A stretch of DNA of 64,000 bases, taken from assembly GCA_034003245.1 (NCBI GenBank), contig JAVEYY010000002.1, positions 1 to 64,000 of the forward strand. Reading direction: 5' to 3'. The stretch's first letter is position 1; every line of letters begins with the position of its first letter. A model generated the notes under the pieces. It worked only from the letters and a program-made list of their open reading frames with translations. It was not told where the DNA came from and made no database searches. This DNA is from Perlabentimonas sp034003245. GTDB lineage: Bacteria; Bacteroidota; Bacteroidia; Bacteroidales; Tenuifilaceae. Shown here piece after piece: positions 24,037 to 32,411 of the stretch. The translations under genes were made by a program, and so were the position numbers.

Positions 24037-26205
24037 ATGAGATCGCTCTCCATAAAAACGCGACTTTTTGTATACTCAATGCTGTTTTGCTTTGTGGGAC
24101 TTACCCTGTTGGGAGGTTACTCCTACTACATTGCACGCAATGCCTTGCTCGATCGCACATTTAATCAGCTTACCTCAATTCGCGAGGAGAAAGCCCGCCA
24201 GGTTGAACAGTTCTTTTTGGATAGAAATCGTGAGGCCGAATTGGTTGCCAATAGCGGATCGGTTTGGAGAATTTTCAGCGAGTTTCAACGTAACGGAACT
24301 GTTAATCATCAGAGTTTAATTACCAATGAGCCTTTTCGAAATATCATAACATTCCTACGCAACGCAAACTGCTACAGCAGTTTTAGTGTTAGCCTTAGCG
24401 ATGGACAAGCATACTGTATTAAGCTTGGTGGTGAAAACTTATTCGATCATATTGTATACACAAATCTTAGCTCTCGCGAATCGTTGGCCGACTTACAAAG
24501 TCGTGTGCTTTCATCTAAGAAAACCTTGTTTTCCGATTTTATCACGGGATCGTTAATCAACAGCTACAGCTCGTTTGTGGGATCGCCAGTAATTGCCGAT
24601 GGCAATGTACAGGGAGTTGTGCTTTTGGAGATTACCGATATGGCGCTAAACCGTTTGATGGCCGAACATATCGATAAAATTGCTGTGGGACATACGGGCG
24701 AGGTGTACCTTGCAGGCAGCGATTACCTTATGCGATCATCATCGAGGTTTGTTGATAACTCTGTGCTGATGGTTCAATGCAAAACCTTTGCAGTGGAGCA
24801 AGCGCTACTAGGGATTTCAGGTACGGCAAGAATTATCGATTACAGGAATATTGATGTGCTTAGCTCATACAGACCACTACACATACCGCATCTGGACTGG
24901 GTAATTGTTGCCGAAATGGACTGGAGCGAAGCCCTTTACGATACGGCTATGCTTAAGCGGCGCATGCTGATTATTGGCGTCTCCATTTTTATCCTTATAA
25001 CTATTGGTGTGTTTGTTTTTAGTGGATTGATAATAAATCCGCTAATCCGTCTTAAGGAGGCTGCCGCAAAGGTGGGAGAGGGGAATTTCGATTTTATAAT
25101 CCCCGTTCAGCAACGCGACGAGATAGGTCTTCTAACCCAGGTATTTAATAAAATGACCCTTAGGCTTAAGCATACAACCCAACGGCTGCGCGAGCGTGAG
25201 CAGCGGCTGCTGCATTTTTACCGGGCAACTATCGATGGTATTCTGCTGCATAATTCGGGTAAAGTTGTACTTGTAAACCGCGCTCTGATAAACCTAACTG
25301 GGTTTACCGAGGCGGAGCTGCTTAGTAAATCGCCACAGGAACTTTTTGTTGATGATGATTTTTTGCTAAACCTGAATGACTCCTCGGAGATTCACTCCTT
25401 TGATTCGGTTATAGTAACCAAAAAAGGAGCAAAAGTGCAGGTAGAGGTTCAGCATCGGCGAATGGTATATCAGGATCAGCCAATGGAGGTGATGGTGATA
25501 CGCGATATCTCGGAGCGTAAGGCCATTGAGGACGAGCTAAGAGAGGAGCGTATAAATAGGCTCCGCTCCGTGATAGATGGTCAGGAGCAGGAACGACAGC
25601 GGCTCTCGCGCGAGCTACACGATGGCCTTGGGCAAACACTTGTGGCCATTAAGTTAAGGCTCGAGAGTATTCCTCTCGAAAGCCTGGGTGACCAGGCTAG
25701 AACCATTGAGCTGGTGAAGCAGATGTTTAATCAAACCATTGAGGAGACCCGAAGAATCTCAAATAATTTGATGCCTGCGGCGCTCACCGAGTTTAGCCTA
25801 GCCGTAGTGCTTCGAAATTTATGTAACGAGGTCGAAGCCAACTCAGGCATTACAATATCTCTTGTGGTGGGTGTGCTTCCCGAATCGCTCGATATGCTAA
25901 CCAAAACTTATGCATACAGAATTGTTCAGGAAGCCCTAACCAACATGGTAAAACATTCCGAGGCAAGTCGTACCGTGGTATCGGTATTCTCCGATATCCA
26001 CAAACTCTATTTACACATCGAGGATAATGGGAAGGGTTTTGTTAAGAGCAGGATAACCAGCTCGGGCAATGGTCTTTACAATATGAGGGAAAGGGCAAAT
26101 CTGCTGGGTGGAAAGTTCGATTTAATCACCTCTCCCGGAAAAGGGACAATGGTTAAGGTGGAATTTCCTGTAATTATTAATATTAAGGAGAAAAAAGTAC
26201 TATGA
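24037..26205 (+). CDS. Membrane sensor histidine kinase, NarL-type (HisKA_3), with extracytoplasmic sensor
   Basis: 722 aa. Two transmembrane helices (about residues 9-31 and 310-333) enclose a 275-residue periplasmic region with the pattern of a double-Cache sensor (GHTGEVYLAGSDYLMRS near 230). Then come HAMP (about 334-390), PAS (about 393-505), a HisKA_3 dimerisation domain with phospho-acceptor His528 in SRELHDGLGQTL, and HATPase_c ending with GNGLYNMRERANLLGG. The stop overlaps the next start by four bases (ATGA), so kinase and regulator are translationally coupled. The signal is unknown; Cache domains usually bind small metabolites. Confidence 0.92.
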   Translation: MRSLSIKTRLFVYSMLFCFVGLTLLGGYSYYIARNALLDRTFNQLTSIREEKARQVEQFFLDRNREAELVANSGSVWRIFSEFQRNGTVNHQSLITNEPFRNIITFLRNANCYSSFSVSLSDGQAYCIKLGGENLFDHIVYTNLSSRESLADLQSRVLSSKKTLFSDFITGSLINSYSSFVGSPVIADGNVQGVVLLEITDMALNRLMAEHIDKIAVGHTGEVYLAGSDYLMRSSSRFVDNSVLMVQCKTFAVEQALLGISGTARIIDYRNIDVLSSYRPLHIPHLDWVIVAEMDWSEALYDTAMLKRRMLIIGVSIFILITIGVFVFSGLIINPLIRLKEAAAKVGEGNFDFIIPVQQRDEIGLLTQVFNKMTLRLKHTTQRLREREQRLLHFYRATIDGILLHNSGKVVLVNRALINLTGFTEAELLSKSPQELFVDDDFLLNLNDSSEIHSFDSVIVTKKGAKVQVEVQHRRMVYQDQPMEVMVIRDISERKAIEDELREERINRLRSVIDGQEQERQRLSRELHDGLGQTLVAIKLRLESIPLESLGDQARTIELVKQMFNQTIEETRRISNNLMPAALTEFSLAVVLRNLCNEVEANSGITISLVVGVLPESLDMLTKTYAYRIVQEALTNMVKHSEASRTVVSVFSDIHKLYLHIEDNGKGFVKSRITSSGNGLYNMRERANLLGGKFDLITSPGKGTMVKVEFPVIINIKEKKVL

Positions 26206-26861
26206 GCAAGATTACCGTTGCACTTGTCGACGATCATCAAATTGTTCGCGATGGAATAAAAGCATTACTCGAAGGGCAAACCCACATTGAGGTTGTTGCC
26301 GAGGCCAGCACTGCAAGCGAAATACTCGAAAAACTTGAAAGTCAAACTCCCCAAATCGCCATTGTCGACATCTCACTGCCAGGTATTTCGGGGATTGAGT
26401 TGGCAAAGATTATATCGGGCGAATTCCCCAGCATAAAAGTTATTATGCTCTCGATGCACACTACTCAAGAGTTTGTGTTTAACGCCATAAAGGCCGGGGC
26501 AAAAGGATATCTTCCCAAAAACATTACCCAGTGCGAACTAATTGAGGCGATAGTGGCAGTGAGTGGAGGAAAGGAGTACTTTAGTAAAGATATCTCAGAG
26601 ATTATTCTTAAAAGTTACCTAAAGCAGATAAAGGATCCCGAACGTGCCAGCGATTTGAAGGAAGAAAAGTTGACGCCCCGCGAAACCGAAATCCTGAAGT
26701 TTGTAGCCGAGGGCTACTCCAACCAGCTAATTGCCGACAAACTTTTTATTAGCGTTCGAACGGTGGAATCGCATAAGAATCACATTATGCAAAAGTTGGA
26801 GCTTACTACTACAGTCGATCTGGTGAAGTATGCCCTAAAAAATAAGATTATTGACATTTAA
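26202..26861 (+). CDS. NarL/FixJ-family response regulator
   Basis: 219 aa. The receiver (about 1-120) has all key residues: Asp10/Asp11, phospho-acceptor Asp56 in IAIVDISLPG and Lys106 in GYLPKN. A LuxR-type helix-turn-helix (about 152-215) reads LTPRETEILKFVAEGYSNQLIADKL and SVRTVESHKNHI, in line with DNA binding. It is coupled to the kinase through a 4-base overlap and is surely its partner. Targets are unknown. Unlike the LuxR-type protein at 31657, this receiver is intact. Confidence 0.95.
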   Translation: MSKITVALVDDHQIVRDGIKALLEGQTHIEVVAEASTASEILEKLESQTPQIAIVDISLPGISGIELAKIISGEFPSIKVIMLSMHTTQEFVFNAIKAGAKGYLPKNITQCELIEAIVAVSGGKEYFSKDISEIILKSYLKQIKDPERASDLKEEKLTPRETEILKFVAEGYSNQLIADKLFISVRTVESHKNHIMQKLELTTTVDLVKYALKNKIIDI

Positions 26862-26923
26862 TGCTATGGCATTAGTTTAGCTTAAGCTGTTTCTTATTTT
26901 TCCTTCCATATTATCTTTTTAAC

Positions 26924-26954
26924 TTGACTCGAATGGCAGTAAGCCATACCTTTG
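26924..26954 (+). promoter_or_regulatory. Bacteroidota-type promoter (TTG-N20-TACCTTTG)
   Basis: A TTG at 26924-26926 and TACCTTTG at 26947-26954 are spaced by 20 bases, the best match to the phylum's -33/-7 consensus in this window. The downstream ATG is at 26993, which supports that start over the earlier in-frame one at 26969. Confidence 0.7.
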
Positions 26955-26992
26955 CTTGTTCAACTTGATTGCAAACCCTAAAATTTTTGGTT

Positions 26993-28195
26993 ATGGAAGA
27001 GCGAAAAGGATTCGATTTTCAACAGTTCATCAACGATTCACGAGATGTATTGCTAAGTCCAAAGGATTTTTTCCCCCAACTAGCCCTGAGCGGTGGTTTG
27101 GGTGAGCCGTTAATCAAGGTTTTGATTTATGGGGCTTTGGCGGGGCTGTTCAATATGATTTGGAGTTTTATGCACATTGGAGGTGCCTTTGGGGGTGCTT
27201 TTGGAGGTGCCTTTGGCATTGGAGCTCTGTTCACAACAATTATAGGAGCCCTAATTGGCGCCTTTATTATGGGAGTAATTTTCTTGATACTTTCATCTAT
27301 TTGTGGAGGGAATACCGATTACGAAGCAAATTTTAGAGTTGCTGTAGCCCTTATGGTTGTGTATCCCATTTCGGCGTTTTTAAATGTTTTGGGGGGATTA
27401 AGCTACTGGCTAAGTACTCTTGTTGGTCTTGCTGTAAATCTCTACGCACTATACATTCTATATCATGGGCTTACCATTGCCCTAAAGGGCAAAGAGGAGA
27501 CAGCTAGAGTGGTTGGCTACGTGCTGGCTGGACTGCTGATACTCTCGATGTTGATTGCTGGGGCAACCCGTCAGGCTGCAAAAACTTTTACAGGATATGG
27601 CACTAGCCGGTTTGAGAAGAGAATTAACGAATTTGAGAAGATAGCTAAAGAGATGGAGAAGTCGGCCAAGGAGGATTATAAATCAATACTTGAAGATTTA
27701 GAGGCACAAGATGATGTGCTGGTGGATGATGCCGATATGGATGTTTCCATGGCCAAGCCCAAATCGTTTCCCTATGAGGCAGCTGATTATGCTAAGGACT
27801 GGTTTGTCAAAGGCGAATTGAAGGTAACTGAAGAGAAGATTGAAAAGCTTATTGAGGTGACCAAAGAGCTAAAAATGTTGGAGAAGGATCAACAAGCTGA
27901 GCAGCTCAAGATTATTGAGATTTATGGTTATAGTGGCGTTGAGGAGTATCAAAAGGAGTACTTGGCATCAATTATGGCTTTCGAAGGGTTAAAAGGTTTA
28001 GTGGCACTGCAAAAGTTAATGGATGCATCGTCGGCGGAGCAAAAGGCTGCCGAGGCGTTTACCTTCGATCAGGCTATTGAAAGTACTGTAAAACAAACCT
28101 TTGCTACAGGCAATGTTACCCGCTCCGATGTTGATGTAGCCTTCGAGAATTGGAATCGGCTGGTTGAACTTAGTAAGCTTAGTCAGGGGGACTAA
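26993..28195 (+). CDS. Yip1-domain membrane protein with helical C-terminal region
   Basis: 400 aa from ATG 26993. Residues 20-200 form a Yip1-like domain of about five hydrophobic helices, with 'LSPKDFF' near the start, as in many bacterial Yip1 proteins. Helix 2 is preceded by a GGAFGGAFGGAFG repeat encoded by near-identical 12-bp units. Residues 205-400 are soluble, charged and helical, likely coiled-coil, and contain several short Glu/Lys heptads (FEKIAKEMEKSAKED). Function is unknown; bacterial Yip1 proteins are often near export or stress genes. It has its own promoter and a strong terminator, so it is monocistronic. Confidence 0.75.
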   Translation: MEERKGFDFQQFINDSRDVLLSPKDFFPQLALSGGLGEPLIKVLIYGALAGLFNMIWSFMHIGGAFGGAFGGAFGIGALFTTIIGALIGAFIMGVIFLILSSICGGNTDYEANFRVAVALMVVYPISAFLNVLGGLSYWLSTLVGLAVNLYALYILYHGLTIALKGKEETARVVGYVLAGLLILSMLIAGATRQAAKTFTGYGTSRFEKRINEFEKIAKEMEKSAKEDYKSILEDLEAQDDVLVDDADMDVSMAKPKSFPYEAADYAKDWFVKGELKVTEEKIEKLIEVTKELKMLEKDQQAEQLKIIEIYGYSGVEEYQKEYLASIMAFEGLKGLVALQKLMDASSAEQKAAEAFTFDQAIESTVKQTFATGNVTRSDVDVAFENWNRLVELSKLSQGD

Positions 28196-28209
28196 ATAAA
28201 GAAATTAAT

Positions 28210-28257
28210 ATATTATAAACCGCCCAATGGTTAGTATCATCGGGCGGTTTATAATAT
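28210..28257. terminator. Bidirectional terminator hairpin between convergent genes
   Basis: A perfect 16-bp inverted repeat (28210-28225 with 28242-28257; core AAACCGCCC/GGGCGGTTT) with a 16-base loop lies between the Yip1 gene (stop 28195) and the glycosyltransferase gene ending at 28263. A/T-rich outer arms serve both directions. Confidence 0.88.
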
Positions 28258-28262
28258 TTGCA

Positions 28263-29189
28263 TCACCCAATGCTTTTCCGTTGTAGCTTTTCGGTTCTGA
28301 AGAGCTGAGCCAACATACCCAGCTTGTAAAGGTCGAATAGAATTGTGGACGGCCTGTTACCGCAAAGCACTCTTCGAATAATAGGATTGAATACCTTAAA
28401 GAACCAGCGAAGCGGATAGCCTAAGCCAAGAATCCGGAAGGTGTGGTAAACACGGAGCAGCTTAATATTGCGCCTCAGATTTTTTTTCTCTTGGGGTACA
28501 ATGGATAGTAGCTTTACCAGATTTATTATTCCCTGCTCGGTTTTAAGTAGATAGTCGAAACAGGGTTCAATTCCCAAATGGATACAGGGGTTTTGTATGT
28601 GCAGGATGGGTACTTTATTCCTTTTCAAGTCGAGCCCAAAGAGGGTGTCCTCGTGACCATACCCCGATATGGCCTCGTTGAACCTAATCTGATGAAAAAT
28701 ATCCTTGCGGATCATAAAGTTTCCACTCAGGAACGAGGCGTAGGGTCGTGTTTGACGCCGTATGGCGTTCTTGTTCTCCTTGTGTACTCCGTATCGCCAT
28801 CGAAGTAGGAGTTCTTTTTTGAATGGCTTTGGACCGTAGCTGGTTCCCCCGCAAATTACATTTGCCTGATCGATTACAGAGTTGTAGTTATTGAGGAAGT
28901 TGGGTAGTTCTGGAATCATATCGCAGTCCAGAAACAGCAACCAGCTACCCTGGGCAAAGTCGGCCAGCCTATTTCGTATTCTGCTTCGTCCCAGATTATA
29001 GTCGAACTCAAGGTAGTGAACATTCGAATTCACCGATATTCTTGTGTTCCGTTTCTTGTAGTACGACAGTGAAGCATCGTCGAAGGCAAGTATTTCGATG
29101 TTGATGTTGAATTCGCGAGCCTGTCGCAGCAGCTCGTCAACCAGCTCGTTTACATCAAAATTGTATATGGGTAGGCAAATTGAAATCAT
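28263..29189 (-). CDS. Glycosyltransferase family 2
   Basis: 308 aa with a GT-A fold. The nucleotide-sugar pocket begins MISICLPIYNFDV, the metal-binding DxD is in LLFLDCDMIP (about residues 90-99), and the acceptor-side GYGHEDTLFG motif is near 180. No transmembrane helix is evident, so it is peripheral or cytosolic. It overlaps rmuC by four bases (start inside the rmuC stop), an odd functional pairing that probably reflects operon packing. The sugar transferred cannot be read from sequence. Confidence 0.87.
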   Translation of the reverse strand: MISICLPIYNFDVNELVDELLRQAREFNINIEILAFDDASLSYYKKRNTRISVNSNVHYLEFDYNLGRSRIRNRLADFAQGSWLLFLDCDMIPELPNFLNNYNSVIDQANVICGGTSYGPKPFKKELLLRWRYGVHKENKNAIRRQTRPYASFLSGNFMIRKDIFHQIRFNEAISGYGHEDTLFGLDLKRNKVPILHIQNPCIHLGIEPCFDYLLKTEQGIINLVKLLSIVPQEKKNLRRNIKLLRVYHTFRILGLGYPLRWFFKVFNPIIRRVLCGNRPSTILFDLYKLGMLAQLFRTEKLQRKSIG

Positions 29190-30808
29190 AAGGTTTCCTC
29201 AATGCTTAATGGTTCGTTATTCTCCTCATCGGTATCGAGCATTGATGCGGGGATGCTTTTCTTGGCCTTGGCTCCCAGATCCTTTAGCTTTTGGGTTTGG
29301 GAAACCAGGTTTCCACTTCCCAGCGTGAGTTGCTTCATGGCTTGGTCGTAACTTTTTTGCGTTCGTGAAAGGTTGTCGCCAATGGAGTTTAAACTCTCCA
29401 CAAAGCTTACAAATTTATCGTACAGCTGACCACCGCGCTCGGCAATCTCAAAGGCGTGGCGGTTCTGATACTCGCGCTGCCAAAGGTTATGTATAAGCCT
29501 AAGTGCTGCAATGAGGTTGGTTGGGCTAAGCATAAGCACTCCTTTGGAGTAGGCGTAATTCCAGATATCGGGATCGGCCTGCATGGCCAGGATAAAGGCT
29601 GGTTCAATGGGCAGAAACATGGTGACAAAGTCGAGGCCACCCACCAGATCGGCGTAGTTCTTGGAGCTGAGAATGTCGATATGAGTACGGATGGAACGAA
29701 CGTGGGCTGCCAGCTCCTTCTGCTGCTCCTCGGGCGAATCGCTGGAGCAGTAACGCTCGTATGCCACCAGCGATACCTTGGAGTCGATAACCAGCTTGCG
29801 GTTATCGGGGTAGTTGATTATAACATCGGGCTGGAATCTGCGACCCTCGTCGTCCTTAAACGACTCCTGCACAAAGTACTCGCGATCCTTTACCAACCCC
29901 GATTTTTCGAGGATGCTTTCCAGGATCATCTCACCCCAGTTTCCCTGCTGCTTCACTTGGCCTTTAAGGGCATTGGTAAGGTTGTTGGCCTCCTCGCTGA
30001 TCTTTTGATTGAGCACCACCAGTTTTTCCACCTCCTTGCCCAGCGAGAAACGCTCCTTGCTCTCGCGGTCGTATACCTCTTCAACCTTTTTCTGAAACAG
30101 CTGAATGTTTTCGCCAAGCGGCTTGAGCAGCTGCTCAATGTTGTTCTGATTCATCTCGGTGAAGCGTTTGCTCTTATCCTCCAGAATGCCATCGGCGAGC
30201 AGCTTAAACTCGTTGGAGAATTTTTTGCCAATCTGTTCTACCTCTTCCTTCTGCTTATCGAGCATCTCCTTTAGGTACTTATTCTCCTTGTCCAGCTCAA
30301 CAGTGCGTTCCTTCGATGTGGATAGGTTAGCTTGCAATGTTTTTACCTCGTTCTTGTATGCTTCAATGTCGTCGGTGAGTTTGGTTAGCTGCCCTTGCAG
30401 CGACTCTGCCCTCATACTCAAGGCTGCATTGTTTCGACTCAGTTCCTGAAACGATTCAACCTTTGCCTTAAGCTCATCCCTTTGCTGAGTAAATTCGTGC
30501 TGTAGGGCGATGTTTTGTTTCTGGGTTTCGTCGAGCAATGTCGATAGGGACGAAAGTTTGGCATTTAGCTCGCTGTTTAATCGGGATTGATGCTCTAGAT
30601 CGCGCTGTAACTCGCCTTTGGTCTCCTCCAGTCGAGTTAGCCTGTCATTGGCAACGCGAAGGTTACTCTCTGATTCGATAAGTTTTTGCCTTAGCTCTTC
30701 AGCCTTATTATTGCCAAAATCGGGCTTAACAAGCATTCGGAATATCAAAATAGTTACTAGGGCGCCAAATACAAGGCCAACAGCTATATATAATGCAAAT
30801 TCGAGCAT
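29186..30808 (-). CDS. rmuC: DNA recombination protein RmuC
   Basis: 540 aa. An N-terminal membrane helix (about residues 3-24) is followed by a long coiled coil (30-220) and the RmuC domain (about 220-500) with GNWGEMILESILEKSGL, FQPDVIINYPDNR and LVIDSKVSLVAYERY, a PD-(D/E)xK-like nuclease core. RmuC limits recombination at inverted repeats in E. coli, which is notable given the many inverted repeats here, though that link is only suggestive. It is the first gene of a two-gene minus-strand unit and is divergent from the hemerythrin-like gene. Confidence 0.92.
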   Translation of the reverse strand: MLEFALYIAVGLVFGALVTILIFRMLVKPDFGNNKAEELRQKLIESESNLRVANDRLTRLEETKGELQRDLEHQSRLNSELNAKLSSLSTLLDETQKQNIALQHEFTQQRDELKAKVESFQELSRNNAALSMRAESLQGQLTKLTDDIEAYKNEVKTLQANLSTSKERTVELDKENKYLKEMLDKQKEEVEQIGKKFSNEFKLLADGILEDKSKRFTEMNQNNIEQLLKPLGENIQLFQKKVEEVYDRESKERFSLGKEVEKLVVLNQKISEEANNLTNALKGQVKQQGNWGEMILESILEKSGLVKDREYFVQESFKDDEGRRFQPDVIINYPDNRKLVIDSKVSLVAYERYCSSDSPEEQQKELAAHVRSIRTHIDILSSKNYADLVGGLDFVTMFLPIEPAFILAMQADPDIWNYAYSKGVLMLSPTNLIAALRLIHNLWQREYQNRHAFEIAERGGQLYDKFVSFVESLNSIGDNLSRTQKSYDQAMKQLTLGSGNLVSQTQKLKDLGAKAKKSIPASMLDTDEENNEPLSIEETL

Positions 30809-30894
30809 GCTAAAATTGTTGTTTTATTGAATAATATAAGGCATAAAGATACTAAAGTTGAGTGAATGTTTACTTTGGTTTTGCAAATTTGAAC

Positions 30895-30902
30895 TACATT
30901 TG
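30895..30902 (+). promoter_or_regulatory. Putative -7 promoter element (TACATTTG) of the hemerythrin-LuxR pair
   Basis: TACATTTG lies 35 bases before the ATG at 30938. A TTTG at 30874-30877 may be the -33 box, but the 17-base spacing is short. Confidence 0.5.
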
Positions 30903-30937
30903 TTTACCGATGTTTATTAGGACAAAATAGTAAGATT

Positions 30938-31660
30938 ATGTTCACATATAAGATGAAGCTGGCCGAGGTGATTCAAGCCGACTTTAACACGCTTAACGTT
31001 ATAAATCGTTTTGGCATTAAGCTGGGCTTTGGCGAGAAAACCGTGGAAAAGGTTTGCGATGATTATGGTATTAATCCCGATTTTTTTCTCGAAATCCTGA
31101 ATGCATATCACGATCCCAACTACTTTCCACAGAAGCACCTACAAAGCTTTAGCGTAGCCGAAATTGTTGAGTATCTTCGAAAAACCCACCGTGCATACAT
31201 GGTGGAGGATTTGCCCTACATTGAGAGGTTGATGTACGAGCTGCTCGAGGATTGTAAGAATCCCACAGAGGTTAAGTTGGTGCTTAAGTTCTTTACCGAC
31301 TACAAGGAGGAGCTATTTAAGCATTTGATTTGGGAGGACGACAAGATTTTCCCCTACGCTCTTAGCGTTGAGGATGCATACCTAAATGGGAATGGTGTTG
31401 AGAAGGTGCTCGATGCGCTTAACGTATACTCCATGAATAATTTCCTTGATGAGCACGACGATGTGGAGTCGAAGCTGTACGATATAAATACTCTTTTTAT
31501 CAAATACGTTCCTCCCGTTACCAATCAACAGCTATGCCTTAGAGTTCTTAAGGAGTTCTCCCTATTGGAGAAGGATATCAATAACCATGCACGTATTGAG
31601 GAAAAAGTGCTGGCACCAAAAGTTGCCGAAATGGAGAAAGCCTTAAGAAGAGGAGTATGA
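30938..31660 (+). CDS. Hemerythrin-like di-iron protein, ScdA/YtfE-like
   Basis: 240 aa, no signal peptide. Residues 8-57 resemble the N-terminal ScdA_N/DUF542-like helical domain ('FNTLNVINRFGIKLGFG'). Residues 80-235 form a four-helix hemerythrin-type bundle with plausible iron ligands His84, His129 with Glu133 (HLIWE), His173 (DEHDD) and His217 with Glu221. RIC/YtfE proteins repair iron-sulfur centres after nitric oxide or oxidative damage; others sense oxygen or NO. The stop overlaps the start of a LuxR-type regulator (ATGA), which suggests this protein is the sensor or partner of that regulator. Confidence 0.8.
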   Translation: MFTYKMKLAEVIQADFNTLNVINRFGIKLGFGEKTVEKVCDDYGINPDFFLEILNAYHDPNYFPQKHLQSFSVAEIVEYLRKTHRAYMVEDLPYIERLMYELLEDCKNPTEVKLVLKFFTDYKEELFKHLIWEDDKIFPYALSVEDAYLNGNGVEKVLDALNVYSMNNFLDEHDDVESKLYDINTLFIKYVPPVTNQQLCLRVLKEFSLLEKDINNHARIEEKVLAPKVAEMEKALRRGV

Positions 31661-32262
31661 GTAAGGTAAACTTTATAGTTGTTGAATCCTCGTTCATAGT
31701 TCGCAAAGGGCTGGTAAGTTTAATTACCGAGTTGCCCAATACCAGCGTTGTTCGCGATTTAGAGGTTGCGCAGCGGTTGGGCGATTTGATTACACACCAC
31801 TCGGCCGATGTGGTTGTTATCAATATTGATTTACTAAAAGATATATCCGCCGATGAGGTTAAAAGGATTGCGGAACGCAAAAAGAAATGCTTCGTGATTG
31901 CAGTTTCCCACTCAGAAGTTTTGTCGTTCGATAAGTTTAAGGCAATTGTCACCGAATCCATTTTGTTGGATGAGCCCAAGCAGTCGGTTCAGAAGAAGGT
32001 TAAATCGGTTATGTGCAAGGTGGCTAGCCTCGAGGAGCAGCCCGCCGAAGGCGCTGAGCTGAGCGAGCGTGAGATTGAGATACTGAAGGATGTGGCGCTG
32101 GGACTATCGAATAAGGAGATTGCTGAGAAGAACTTTATTAGCCCCCACACCGTGATTACCCATCGCAAGAATATTACCCGCAAGCTGGGGATAAAAACCG
32201 TGTCGGGTCTTACCATATACGCTATCCTAAACAAGCACATTGGCATGGAAGCATTAAAGTAG
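31657..32262 (+). CDS. LuxR-type regulator with degenerate receiver domain
   Basis: 201 aa. The C-terminal helix-turn-helix (about 135-195) is a normal LuxR/NarL type: LSEREIEILKDVALGLSNKEIAEK, then SPHTVITHRKNI. The N-terminal domain keeps the receiver fold ('SSFIVRKGLVSLI') but lacks the chemistry: the acidic pair is Glu10/Ser11, and the position of the phospho-acceptor is Asn56 (DVVVINID). Phosphorylation is therefore unlikely. It is coupled to the hemerythrin-like gene by a 4-base overlap, so control by protein contact or iron/NO status is a reasonable inference. No kinase gene is adjacent. Confidence 0.85.
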   Translation: MSKVNFIVVESSFIVRKGLVSLITELPNTSVVRDLEVAQRLGDLITHHSADVVVINIDLLKDISADEVKRIAERKKKCFVIAVSHSEVLSFDKFKAIVTESILLDEPKQSVQKKVKSVMCKVASLEEQPAEGAELSEREIEILKDVALGLSNKEIAEKNFISPHTVITHRKNITRKLGIKTVSGLTIYAILNKHIGMEALK

Positions 32263-32358
32263 ATTTTTTTGCAGAGTAAAACCCAGTAAAAAACTCTTTG
32301 GATTTAACCATTTATGATGGTTGATAGTGTTTTTTACCACCTAAATGCAAAATATCCT

Positions 32359-32388
32359 TTTGCAAAGTGAAATAATGGATTAGTTTTG
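32359..32388 (+). promoter_or_regulatory. Putative promoter (TTTG-N18-TAGTTTTG) of the POT transporter gene
   Basis: TTTG at 32359-32362 and TAGTTTTG at 32381-32388 fit the -33/-7 consensus with 18-base spacing. The ATG is at 32412. Confidence 0.6.
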
Positions 32389-32411
32389 GCAAAAATTTTA
32401 AAACTAATTGC

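Noticed and set aside
29456..30274. A 272-codon open frame antisense to rmuC
   Set aside because: It is the complement of the rmuC coiled-coil and nuclease regions, with codon patterns of an antisense shadow and no similarity.
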